Positions 10,745 through 24,400 of a stretch of DNA of 64,000 nt are shown here, one piece after another. Below the pieces are notes generated by a model, which saw only the letters and a list, made by a program, of their open reading frames with translations, did not search any database and was not told the DNA's origin. The DNA comes from Cricetomys ansorgei (Eukaryota; Chordata; Mammalia; Rodentia; Nesomyidae). Within the stretch, counting starts at the first letter, position 1, and each line of letters begins with the position of its first letter. Where the stretch lies: positions 479,001-543,000 of the forward strand of contig JAMJFZ010001228.1 of assembly GCA_026225945.1 (NCBI GenBank), read 5' to 3'. The position numbers and the translations under genes are program-made.

Positions 10745-13700
10745 CTGTGTGTATGTGTGTGTCTTGTCATTTTTTAAAAGGTCTCAGTTCTGAATCTGTA
10801 TAGTGGATCTTTGATATTTCTTAATCAAAACTTTCCCAATTGAAATTTCAAATTCATTTTGGTTTCTAAACTAATTGCTATGTATCAGCACATGAATTGA
10901 CAGATCAGTCCAAGTACTTGTTCAGCTGACATCATCCTAACAACCTTGAAAAACATTCTGTCTCTCTAAATGTTTGCTTAACTGTCTTTTTATTAATTTG
11001 CATTTGATTCCTTGTTTTTAAAGCAAAAGTAATGTTCAATTCTGTTCACTTCATTCCACCATAATTGTATGTGTCATTATATATAATTACAAAATGTTAT
11101 TTTAAAAGATTGATCTGAATTTCAACATGACATACTTTATTTTTAATTCTGATGTTATGTTCAAAATAATTATAGTGTTGCTACATCAAAGAATATAACA
11201 CATCATACTGTGATTATTTACAGTACTGCACTTCTGATCTTTTATAAAATCTCTAGCTAAACTATTCTATGGTTGTTAATCAAATGCAAATTTTTAGTAT
11301 CTGCTCTTTGTTTCCTAGACTTTATTTTGTTTTAATCATTATTGATCCCTAAAATGCAGCCTCATAACCATCCATCTGAGATATCCTTTAGAGTCCTTAT
11401 TTTTGTTTAGGATACATACTTTTTTCTTGTATGAAGAGATTATCTTTTTAGTAATAGTTAATAATTAAGAGCTTTTAAAAATCTTAAGAATGAAAATTTT
11501 CTTAATTACCTGTTAAACGTTTAAAGAATATCATATGGGAGCTGCAGAGATGGCTTAACTAACTGTTAAGAGCACATTTCCTCCTTTTCCAAAGAAACCA
11601 AGTTTGGTTCCCAGCGCTCAGATCAGCTCCGAACCACCTGTAACTCTAGTTCTTGGGGAATCTCATGCCCTCTTGTGGCCTCTGAAGGTACTACAAATTT
11701 GTGGCACACCAATGCAGACACATAAGTAAAATAAATCTTAAAAAAAAAAAAGAGTATCATGACATTCTTCTCTTTCTTTACTAATACGATGTAGTGGTGG
11801 ATTCTCTTGTGTTGAACAGTACTTGAACTGGAACTCTTAGGATTTTTAAAAACTATTTTACTGAATACTAATACTGTATCATAATAGTCTACTTAAAATG
11901 TTTTTACCAGTGTTCATAAAATGTTTTTTCCACGCTTACATACGAAATTCATCTTTATCTTTTATGCTTTTATTGCCTTCATATCATATTACACTGACTT
12001 TTAAAATATTTTTTGACAGAATTTGGAAACTTTTTCTCTGATCAGTGTCTGGAATAGCTTAGTGTCCTTTCTTTTTGCCCACTTCTAATAGAACAACATT
12101 CTTTTCCTTCCTCTAAGTACAACTGATGGTGGCTTCCAGAGCTCTTCCTTTGTCCTTCCAGTCATTTATTTAGAAGTAATTTCAGTTACAGAAGGGTTGA
12201 AAAGACTTGAATAATTCTGTCTGTCTGCCTTTATCTATACCTATCTCCACCTCGTTATATGGATCTCCCTATCCCAGTCTTGTGCTGGTAAGTTTTATTC
12301 CATTCAAGACTGCGACTAATAAAGCTTCCTAGAAACTTGGGTTAGGAATGCATCCTAAAAGCCTAACATCAGACCGCTGTGAGAAATGGCTTCGCTTTGC
12401 TCACACAACTTCACAAAGGCCTTTCTGGAGCCTTCTCCCGCTTTGCTCTTTGCCATAGCTACCAGAGCTTCTCTAAACTCATTCTTTAGACTGTAGGCCT
12501 ACCTGAGTTCTTTCAGGGGGAGGGAAGGAGAGAGAGATAAATACGTGTTTTGTTCTTCCTTTCCTGCTAACTTCACAGCCTCTGACAAATTTCTCTTTAA
12601 GAGAAAGCCTGGCCCCTGCCAAGGGGTGAGCCAAGTAGCAATGAAATATTGATAGATTTCCTGAAGAATAACCTCAGTGGCTCTGGAGTGTTGAGAAAAA
12701 GAGATGGTGCTGAATATATTCCTGTGGCCATGCCCTCTAGCCTGGTCTGGTCTCCTATGAGACAGGAACACACACACACACAGGTCTAAGAACAGCCATT
12801 TTCACGTACACCAACCTAAAACTCTGAATACAAAAGAAAACTGAATTTAATATTAAAAAAGTAAACTCACAAGCACATAGTTCTTCTGAAATATATGCTC
12901 TTTATAATAATAAATAATAGAAAATAGATTTCCCTATGTGGGTTTCCTTAGTTTAAGTTTCTGAGATTTTAAGCCTGCTTACTTAAAGTGGTTTCCTTAG
13001 GGAGCCTCTTTCAGGACAAATAGGACATCCGGTTTAAAAATAACATCTTTCCCTCATTTCCGCACTAAAAAAGGTGCTAGTTGCTTTTAACTCTAAAACT
13101 TGAAATTTTTCCAAATTCAAAAGGTTCTCAGTAGCTGGCCTCATCTGTGTTTAAAAATTGCCGTATAAAAGCAATCACAGCACTAAAAAATGAATCTAAA
13201 ATTCTGTATTGAGATCATTCATTTTTATTTAATTGTTCTTTTTAATTTTAATAGAAAACATGAAATTATTCTTCCAAATTAAGTAATAATTTACTATTTT
13301 GAAAACATTGGTAAGATGTACTGTTAAAGTTCTTATATTCTATTTAATTCTTATGTAGACATCTGTAGTATCATAGAGTTGGCTCTGGTTCTTAATAGTG
13401 ATTTAGTGTTGTGGAAATTTATTTTTAGTTATGTATGAAATAATTGTTTTGTGCACTGTTGGGAAAAGGGCTGCCTAGGCCTTGGCATTTTGTATTGTCT
13501 GCAGGCGTTGGGTTTATGTGGGGGATGTTTGATTGTTCATGATCTGCACATGCTGTCAGTTAAACACCTGAGGAATTCTGGGTCAATAAAAATGCCTGAG
13601 CTGAGACGCTGGTGTTCCACTGTCCAGGATGAATGGTGCTTGCGATGACGGTGGTTCCTTCCGCTGAGGTCTGGCAGGGATTGCACGTGTGAGAGCATCT

Positions 13701-16700
13701 CCTTGAGCCTTCCCTGAGCCTTTACAGTAGGTGTACAACTACAGTTTAGCCTTCAGTATGAAGAAACAGTGGAGGGCTCTACCTTAACAAATTGAAATTT
13801 GGTTAGAGCCGAAGACTTTGAGCTACCTACTGAGTATAGTTATTTTCATATACCCAAGTTACTTTGAGTGCTATGCTGTTTTAAATTCTCCTCAAAATAC
13901 TGATTTCTAAGTACGTGATTTAAAAGCTTGTATCTAACAACAACAACAAAACAGTCACACACAGTCATCTTCCTGTTAGCAGGTTTTTTTTCTAGAAAAA
14001 AATCTGCCCTGTCCCAGAGGTGGGAAAGGCTTTGTGACTTAGGCTGGTTTTGAACAAGCTAGGCCAGGATGCTTTCAATCCCAGAACTGCCTTAGCCTGC
14101 ACCTCTATGCTTGCCGCCCTTTGTCCTTAGACGATTAGGTCAAAAACATTTTTATCTTCAACTGGATCTTCCCTTGGTATAAAAGCTCTTAGACTTTAGT
14201 TCTCAATTTCTAATCCCGTGGCCTAAAGCTGAAATGGTAACCAGTCATGCCGCCCTGCTGGACTTAAACCTTTTGTGCAGCCGATTGGAACTTCCGCGCC
14301 TCTGCGGATCTACTCTAGGGAATGTAAGATGCGTCTTTCCTTAAAGCAGCCGTTTACTCATGCAGTCAGAGAACACCCGTGGCAGCGGCTGTACCCTAAA
14401 CAAGCGCCACTTCCTAAATTCTGTTTGCCGTAGCCTTTTTCCTAAAAAAGAACATTTTATTAAGCAGATCTCAGTAATTTCTCGTTAATATTGAAGACTG
14501 CTTGTTATAAATGGAACTTTAATTGAACTATTCTAATTGGTTTTCTTGTTCTTTGTGATTTGGTTGGGTTGTTTGTTTTGAGGCGGGGTCACCTACAGGC
14601 CATGCTGGACTTGAACTTTCTCTGTAGCTTAGGGTGACCTTGGACTCTTAACCCTCCAGCTTCTGCCTCATAAGCTTATATCACAGGCCTATTCTACCAT
14701 GCCCACTTTATAAGTGGTGAGGAATAAACCCAACACTTCATCTAGACAAGTACTCTACCCACTGATCGTGTGGTTTTTGTATATGTATTATTAATTCTTT
14801 GAGAATTTCATTCAGTATACTTTGATTATATCCAGCCCCTTTCCCCCAAGTGCTACTATATGCATCCTCACCCATCCAGCTTCTAGTCTTTTTTTTTTTT
14901 AAGGCCTATCCAGTCAAATTTGTGTTGTCCAAATACTTCTGGGTGTGGGGTGTGTCCTGGAGCATCAGCTGTCAGTTGCCAGTCCCTCCTCAGCTAGGGG
15001 TGAGCCCACCTCATCCTCCATGCTGGAATCTGGCTTGAGCTTGCACAGATCTTGTGAATGCTTATACAGGCAACTGTTGTGTTGTGTTCAGAAGTTTCAC
15101 TATAGTCAACCACCACTGGTAGCTCTTAGAATCTTTCCATGTCTCTTCTTCCTTGAGGATCCCTGAGCTTTTTGAGGAGGGAGTGATATAGACATCCCAT
15201 TTGGGGCCCAAACCTCTTATTCTTTGTCTGCTGACCACTCATGGATCTTTGTGTTAATCACTCTTTAATGCAAAAAAGAAGCTTCTCTTTGAATGCTAGG
15301 TCCTGGTTTTAAGAAGGAGAAGCAGGAGAAGAGGAGGAAGAAGGAGAAGCAGCTTCTCTTAGAAGGGTTTAGAGATGCACCAATCTATGAGTATTTTATA
15401 AGTCATTAGGAGTGGGCTTAATACTGTGTCCATTGTGAAGAATGTTAGTAACGGGTTCTCCTTTAGGGTCTGTGCCCTGTCTAACTACAGGTTCTTGGAC
15501 CCCACAATAGTACCAGATAGAAGTTCCGTCTTGTGTTTGGCTACTCCTGTAACATTTGTGCTGGCGGGCATATCTTCCCAGGCAAGTCGTTCTTGTAGCT
15601 CACGGTGCTCTCCTTTTTCCCTTTATATCACTGCATAATATCTCTTCTCCTTTGAAAGCTCCTGCCGATTGTCCTTACTAGTTTCCTGCCCTCTCCCTGA
15701 ACCCACCTTTTGATTCTGTTTGCTGGCCAGGGAGCTCCCAGTATCCATCCATCTCTGCCCCTTAGCCTTGGGATTACAAGCACATACAGACATGTGGGAT
15801 TTTTTTTTTTTTTTTTTTTTTTTTACATAGATGCTGGGAATTCAAACTTAGGTCCTCCTGCCTATGTAGCAAGTGCTTTTGCCCACTGAGCCATCTCTCC
15901 AGCCCATTTGAACTATGATCACTACACAATCCATTACTTCTGACAGGTCTGTGTAGTCACGTAACTGCACTGAAATCAAGGTGTGGAGCAGCTCTACCCT
16001 GAAAGGTCCACTCCACTGCTGCCTTCCCCTCCTCCAGCTGCCCTTGACCTGCTGTCTGTCCTTACTTTTTACCTTTTCAACAATGAAATGTAAGTAGTAT
16101 CAGAGAGCAATAATTTGCTCCTTTTTTTAAAACACTGTTGCTGGGGGTTGAGCCCAGTGCCTGCTACTGGCTAAGCAAGTGCTCTGCTGCTGAGCCACAC
16201 CCACCCCTCAGCACAATATACTCCTGTTCATTAGTGAACATTTGACTAGAATGCCCCAGGTGAAGCACCTTTGAATGGTCTTCGGTGTCTGACTATTGTG
16301 GAGAAAACCACTATAACAGTTCCTTTAGGGAAATCTTCTTCCATGGAAACAGCTTAGAAAGGGCCAGTGGGAATAGCATAGAGATGGTCGAAGGAAAACG
16401 ACACCACAGACCTGGAATCTCATCCTAATGTTGCACCAGTTAGCTGTGGTTTAAATAATTCAACCTCTCTATCTTACGTTTACTTTGGAGTGACTTACAG
16501 TTTATTTTAACTTTATTTTCTTTAATATTTATTATTTTTATGTGTGTTGGTGTTTTGCCTACATTTATGTCTGTGTGAGGGTTTCAGATTCCCTGTAACT
16601 GGAGTTACAGACAGTTGTGAGCTGCCATGTAGATGCTGGGAAATGAACCCAGGACCTCTGGAAGAGTAGCCAGTGCTCTTAACTGCTGAATCATCTCTCT

Positions 16701-19700
16701 GGCCCTATTTTAACTTTCAATAACATGATTTTCTATTAGGTAGATAATGTACTTATTCTTGTATTCTCAAAAAAGAAAAACTACATGTAGAAGCACACTG
16801 CTGTGGGGGCTCAGCAAGGAGACAAGGTGTTTCATAGGTGCCAACTCTGCCAGACCTCAGCAGAGGGAACCACTGTCCTGGCCAGCGCCGTACTCAGTCA
16901 ACAGCGGAACCCTGAGTGTCTGAACTCAGGTGATTTTATTCTTTCAGAACTCCTCAGGTGCAGATCATAAGCAATCAAACATCCCCCACAGAAATCCAAC
17001 ACCTGCAGACAATACAAAATGCCAAGGCCTATGCAGCCCCTCACCCAACAGTGCACAAAAACAATTATTTTAAACACAACTAAAAATAAACTTCCACAAC
17101 AACTACATGAAATCAGTATAATATTTACATCTAGAGATCATCTGGTTTTAGTTATAATCACAAATGATTTTTAAAATAGTATAATTTCCTTAATGACCCT
17201 TAAAGTTCCTAGTAATCTTGAACTTTTTATTAACTATATATTCTAATTAACATAATAAAATTATTGTTGTAATACTTTTTAATATTTGTTTTTTTCTTTC
17301 AGGATATATACGCTTTATTTGTCACATGTACTTTTTACAAATTTTCTTTAGATGGGTCTAGGGAAGACAATCCAGGCGATTGCAGTTGCTTACTTCTATA
17401 AAGAGGAATGGCCTCTGCTGATAGTCGTCCCTTCATCTCTGAGGTACCCTTGGACAGAAGAACTAGAAAAATGGATCCCAGAGCTAGAGCCAGAGGAAAT
17501 CAATGTTATCATGAACAAAACTGACATTGGGTAAGAAGAACTTATTTGTCTTGAAGAAAAAGTTTTGCTGGATATGGTCGTTTATGCCTTTAATCTCAGC
17601 ACTTGGGAGACAGAGGCAGGCAGATCTCTGTGAGTTTGAAGCCAGCCAGGTCTAGTGAGTTCCAGAATAGCCAGTACCACATAGAGAGACCATTTCTCAA
17701 AAAACAAATCAAAAGCAAAAGCAAAAAAAAAAAAAAAACCCAAAAAATATGTTTTCTTTGCATTTAGTCCACACTTATATTTTGGTTTGCTTTTGTTTAT
17801 TCTGGACTAATTATCAAACTCAGCGTCTGACACATTGTATTCATGTCATGAGTGAAATATCACCGGCTATCATTAGAAGAAGGTGATATGGAGAGCTTTG
17901 TTTTACATTTTAAAATACTAATTATTTACCTAAAACCCAATACAATGTTTAATCATTAGTTTAAAGTTCAAAAATAAATTCCATTGCTGCTTCAAGACTG
18001 ACTGAAGTTTTGAGAGCTTTCCAGGTTGGTAACGTGTCAGTTTTATGTATGACTCAATTTTAACAGGTTTGATTTTATTGCGTTAACTTGTAATTTTGAT
18101 ATTTTATATCTTGGAAACATTTGCTTGTTTATTATTTATAGCCCTTTCTTTAAAATGTGTATCATAATATTTCTCATTTTTTAATTTGTTTTTCACTTTG
18201 CTTTGTAGCCCCTGGGCTAAGTCAGCCTATTTGATATAACTTATTAAATTGAATATCTAATTGAGTGATGCAAGTTATCTTGTGTCCAGTGGCTCAAAAT
18301 GCTGGGTGGTTGGTTGACCCCTTTAACTCCAGCATGAGATGCAGAGGCAGTCAAGTCTTTGTGAATTCAAGGGCAGCCTGGTCTTCATAGTGAGTTCCAG
18401 TCCAGCAAGGGCTACCTAGTTAGACCCTGTCTCAAAATGGGGAGGGAGCTAGGCATGGTGGTACATGTTTTTAATCCCTGGCAGAGGCAGGTGGGTCTGT
18501 GAGTTCAAGGCTTGCCTAGTCTACAGAGCCATTTCCAGGATAGCCAGGGCTATACAGAGAAACCCTATCTTGAAAAACAACAACATCAGAATGATCACTT
18601 TCTGGGCTTTAAAAGTAACGTATCTACATATTAGTTCTTAGAGCATTCCTGGTAATATTGGTCTGAACTGTATTATCTAATACTGTGAATTTGTAGGGAT
18701 AACTCCATCTTTCGTGAAGAAGGAAGGAACAGACTACACAGATATAGGATGTTTTATCTCTTTTAACCTTGGAATGCTCATTAACCTCAGAGCCCTCTTT
18801 CATATATATGAATTCAAGAAAATTTAGATTCTGTTTGCATTATTATAATAAAATCTAGGCAATTCTTAAGAATAGGTTACTTCTCCAGAAAACTGCATAA
18901 AATTGAAAGGACACAAACTTAGAGAATGTTGAACCATTAAGGCTTTCTTATTTTTTTGTTAGCTATACCTTATTTAAATGTCTACATTTACATTTTCTTG
19001 AAATCTATCCTTTCATCTTTTTTTAAGCATTGGATCTCCACTTTTATTATTTAGGAAATAGACTCTTCTGATTAAAAGTGGCAGTGGCTTTTGTTTATAT
19101 AATATTCAAGGCGTCTTAGATGGAGCCACAAGCCCAGGAGTATACATTTTTGGAAGATGATAACCAAGGGCATAAAAATTGGTTGGTGTTTTATAGATCC
19201 TTAAAGAATCAGCTTTGGATATGTACCACCCGTGTCAGTGTATGTTTACCACATACAGAGATTACTGCTAGTGCCAGCTGTTCCTGAACTATTGCCCTAT
19301 TCTGGTATGTCAGAATAGAAGTTATCAAGACGGCTTCAGTGACCTTCAACACCATTGTCTGGTGGATAGTCCTCAAGAATACCTTAGTTAACTCGTAATA
19401 CTAATCTCATATTTTTCTTCTGCAGGCTTTTCTGCTGTCTGAGCACATGGAAGAAACCATAGTTCTCTGTGTTAATTAGATGTACCCAGGCCTTCAAATG
19501 CAGTTGATATTTTTTTAAAAGGCAATGGCCTTTGCCATGGTGCTACTCACAAGTTAGGGATGCTCACTTTTTCCCTGGAGGATAGAAAATGGGGTGGGGG
19601 TTGGGGGATGACTGTGAAGATAAAAGTGATTTCAATCCTCAGCTCAGGTGGGCAGCTGGGCATGGTGGTCTCCCTTCATTCCCTGCACTAGAGAGGTGGG

Positions 19701-21398
19701 GGCATGTTAGCCTGCCAGTAATCCCAGTCTTTGACTTGAGTAGGAAATCCAAGGGGCCCCAGGACAAGCTGGCTAACTAGACTAGCCAAACTGGAGAGCT
19801 CTGGGTTCATCAAGAGACCTTTCTTAGTAAGTAAGTGGAAAGTGATTGAGAAGGATACTTATCAACCCCTGGCATCCGTGTGCATATAAACAGGCACATG
19901 CCTTCACACACACATGTGCCTACATGCATACAAGCACAAATGCCAAGAAAAAGCAGAAGTATATCCTGTATTGGTCCATTGGTGGTCATAGAAAATGCAA
20001 AAGTGATACAGTTTAGTGTTCCTGAGCTTGTCTCATTACTTCATCCTACGCTAGGAGCAAAGTACATGTGTATCAAGATGAGTAACACACATTTCCTTCC
20101 CTCTCTGGTCTCATACAGAGTAAGAAAGTATGTACAGGAATAATTCATAGTAGTAATTGAAGACATTTGCAGATATTTGTATTATAGAGAGCAAAGTCTC
20201 TGAGGTCACTTTATTTTAGCTCAGCGACTCTCTGTGTAAGGGGAGGGTCCTTCTTCTAACCTGTCCCATCACCCCAGCACCGCAGTGTCTGAAGGAAAGA
20301 CCAGGAATGTGCTGTGGACAGCTCTGTTAGGTGCTGTCCTGACAAAATACCAATAGCACGTAGGTCGAAAGTGAATGCATGGAAGAAAACATTGTCATAA
20401 AGTAACATCCTTATCCTAGTAAAATGTGGCTTTCTAGTTATCAAAAACTACTAGACCAAAATTCTAAGTCTTGGCCTAACTGTAAAATCTGAACTGTGTC
20501 ACTAAGTTGAGGTTTGGCAGTAGGACCATTTCTTATTTCTCTCCCTCTTTTTCTCTTTTTTTCCAAGAATGTTGTTTTGCTTGTGATAGATTCATTGCTG
20601 AGATGTTTTTTAAGCAGATGGATTTTCTTTTCTAGGAGAATATCGACCAGCAGAGTGACAGTTCTGGGCTACGGTCTCTTAACCACAGATGCAGAGACTT
20701 TGATAGATGCACTGAGCAGGCAGAACTTTGGAGTCGTGATAGTGGACGAATCGCACTACATGAAGTCCAGAACTGCTGCTCGAAGCAAGATTCTCCTGCC
20801 TGTGGTGCAGAAAGCCCGGCGGGCCCTTCTTCTTACAGGAACCCCAGCTCTAGGGAGGCCTGAAGAGGTACTAGGATTGCTGTGCTCTCAGCTTAAAAGG
20901 GGAAATTGAATCTATCTTCTGCTTAGTGGTTCTTAGTTTCAAGTCAGATGCCTCCAACACCAGAAGAGTACATTGGAAATTCCAGGGCACTGCTAATGAT
21001 TAAACACTATTTTTATTATGACTGCGTTTTAAAAAAAATCTATTTATTTGTTAGTCTTAGCCATGATTACAGGTATGCATAAAATAGTTTGACTTTATTA
21101 TAAGGTTTCCTTTTCATTCTTCCTTTCTTTTTTCTTTCTTTTTTTTGTTTTGTTTGTTTGTTTTGACTGCGAGGTCTTACTATATAGGTCTGGCTAGCTT
21201 GAAGTGTGCTATGTAGATTAGACTGGCCTCAAACTCAAAGTGGTCTATCTGCCTACCTCTGCCTCCTGAGTGCTAGAATTAAAAGTGTGCACTACCACAC
21301 CCAGCTATTATAAAGTCTCTTTAGTGCATGTTTGTAATGTTGTTCACATCTGTTTCTGAGGCTGTTACTTTATCTAGTGTATGTAAAAACATCTTATC

Positions 21399-21435
<37 letters not shown>

Positions 21436-24400
21436 AGAGAGGGAGAGGGAGAGAGAGAGGGAGACCCCTGCACATGTGAAGGCCAGAGTTTGATAATGCT
21501 TAGTGTCTTTCTCAATTGCTCTCTACCTTATTGTTTTCAGGATCTCCCTAATTTCGCTGGGCTAGCTGGACAGTTTGCTGCAGAGATCTATTTATGCTGC
21601 TCTGGAGAACTTGTCTGTAGTTCTTTTTCCCTTCAGTAGCAACACTTTGGAAAGTAGAGACAAACTAGGGATTAGTGCAGGTCAGGTGAGGTTTCTGGTT
21701 AGACTAGAAGAACTTAGTCTAGGAACATAGACATGTTCAGATTGTCTTCTTCAGTGTTGTGGTGAACCCCCCCAACCATAAAATTATTTTCATTGCTACT
21801 TCATAACTGTAACTTAGTACCCAGAGGGTAGTGACCCACAAGTTGAGAACCAGTAGCCTAAGGACTCTGATTTACTGGCAAATACTTGTTCATTCTCTGA
21901 TCTTTTGTATCTCTATGATTGGTGGTGATATTTCCTTACTTATTCCTAATTTTAGTAATTTGAACTTCTGTTTCATCGGTTAGCTAACTAAAGTTTAATC
22001 TGTGTTATTGATTTTTCTCAGAACTGACTTGGTTTTGCCAATTTTCTACTGTATTTATTTTCATCATAATGCTTATAGTGTTTTTCCTTCATTGCTTTCC
22101 TTTTCATTTGGCTTGTTCTCCCTTCCTGGCTGGGAAGTTAGGTTGTTGATTGGGGATCTTTGTTTCGTGTTAACACAGGTGCATGTACCAAGATTGCACA
22201 GTGTGTGTTTCTTTTTATAGGAAAAGCCAGGAATAGAAAAATTTATGAAAGGAGAAAATAGCTTAGTGCTCACCAGGATCTGGAGGGAGGGGAAGAGGGC
22301 TTTGACTACTAATGGAGGTGGGTTTCTTTTTAGGATGATAGCAATGTTGTGTAGTCGTGGTTGATGTATAATTTTGTGACTGTTCTAAAACCCACTGAAT
22401 TTTGTACTTGAAGAGTGAACTTTATGGTATATTAATCATATCGATAAAGCTATTATGTTAAAGAGCCTATTAAAAATGAAAATAAAATGTACACCCTATC
22501 AGAATTGTGAAATTAAAAAACTTAATGATACTATTGACCTAAATGGTAAACTTTAAATAATATTTTTTTTAAAAAAAAGCATATATCTAGGCTGGGAGGA
22601 TACCTCAACAGGTCCAATGCTTAATGGGCAAATGTGAGGTCTAGAGTTCAAGTCCCAGGACTTCACATAAATAAAAACCAGGTAGGCGTGGCAGCAGCCT
22701 ATTATCCCAGTGTAGAAAGAAACAAGAAATACCCCAACAAGCTAGCTAGCCAGACCAGCAGAAATGCAAGTTCCAGGTGCAGTGAGAGACTCTTCCTTAA
22801 TTTATAAAGCACAGAATGATTGAAGACAGCACTCACATCAACCTCAAGCCTCCACATGAGCATGCACATCACACACAGAGACATACACCTTCAGCCAGAG
22901 ATTAAGCTTAGTGGTATAGCACTTGCTTACCATGCCTGAGGCCCTGGCATGGTTTAATACCCAACACCAACTGTTCCGTCTCTAAAATTGTGTCGTATAA
23001 ACCTCATTCAATACAAATGCAACTGGAAGGTTGGGAGTCTGGTAGTACATGATTTAATCCCAGAATTTAGGAAGCCAAAGCAGGAAGATTGAAGTTTGAG
23101 GCCAGCCTGACTACATAAATACCCCATTTCAAACAAACAAATATATTTGAATGGAGGGATGATAAACAGATGTCTGATAGGTAATGTGTAGTATATGTAT
23201 ACAAATATAATTGTATGAATTATTAATTTTTATAACTGCATAAAAGATAGAAGCAGCCTATTCATTGACTATCAGGCATCTGTTTAAATATTTTATCACA
23301 TATATACAATAATAGATGGTTAATCAGCCTTTTAAAAGCTTTTCATTATTATAGTGCATTGCTCATATACTTCTTAAAATTAAAAAAAAGTTCCCTGTGA
23401 CATATTTTTGCAATAAAATTTTAGTTGTACCATAATATTATGATTGTCTATGTTTGAATAAAAGTATATATACAGAGGCTGGAGATACGTTTTTTAAGTA
23501 TATGTATGTTACACTTAGAGATATATTATCCCTGAAGAACAGATAGAGTGGAGGTAAAGAGGAGGAAAAGGCCTTGAGGAAGAAATATTTTTGCTTTTAT
23601 ACCTTTTACTATTCTATTAATTTATTTTACCATCATAATAGCTTTCTTTGAAATATCGCAATATATTAAGAATACTTGTATTGTTACAGCTTTTCATGCA
23701 GATCGAGGCTCTCTCGCCACAAAAATTTGGAACATGGATTGAGTATGCTAAAAGATACTGCAATGCTCATATCAGGTAGGACAGCTATGCTCCATAAGCC
23801 TTTATCTGGACATATTTAAAATTATAAACATTAAACACTGCTAGCCATTCCTTATTCCAGGTTGTTTGTAGCTGTGAAAGAATTTTTTTTATGTGAAAGC
23901 TTGTATGGGTGACCTTCATTTAACATAAAAGAAATAGCTAGGTGCGGGGGCACATGCCTTCTTATACCAGCACTTAGGAAGTAAAGCAATGGCGTTGCTA
24001 GAGGCCACACTCTCTACGTAATGAGACCTTGTCAAAGATGAAAGAAAACGTGCCTGTTCTTGAGATGAGTGTGTGCCTGAGGAGGTGTGCTGTCCTGCTT
24101 TCATTTGACTCTGTGAGGTGTCAGATTTAGATGAGGCAGGTGTTTTTGGTGGCACTGTGACGTCTTAGTTACTATTCTATTGCTGTCAAGAGACTCCATT
24201 ATCAAGACATCTCATAAAGAAAGCATTTAGAGCCAGGTGGTGTGGTGCACGCCTTTAATCCCACCACTTGGGAGGCAGAGGCAGGAGGATCTCTGTGAGT
24301 TCAAGGCCAGCCTGGTCTACAGAGTGAGTTCCAGGACAGCCAGAGTTACAACAGAGAAACCCTATCTTGAAAAAACCAAGGGCGTGTTGTGAAAGAAAGG

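Noticed and set aside
17352..17534. Open frame beginning with Met as a gene start
   Set aside because: The Met is internal to Walker A, directly preceded by a splice acceptor, and the family needs the upstream DE residues.
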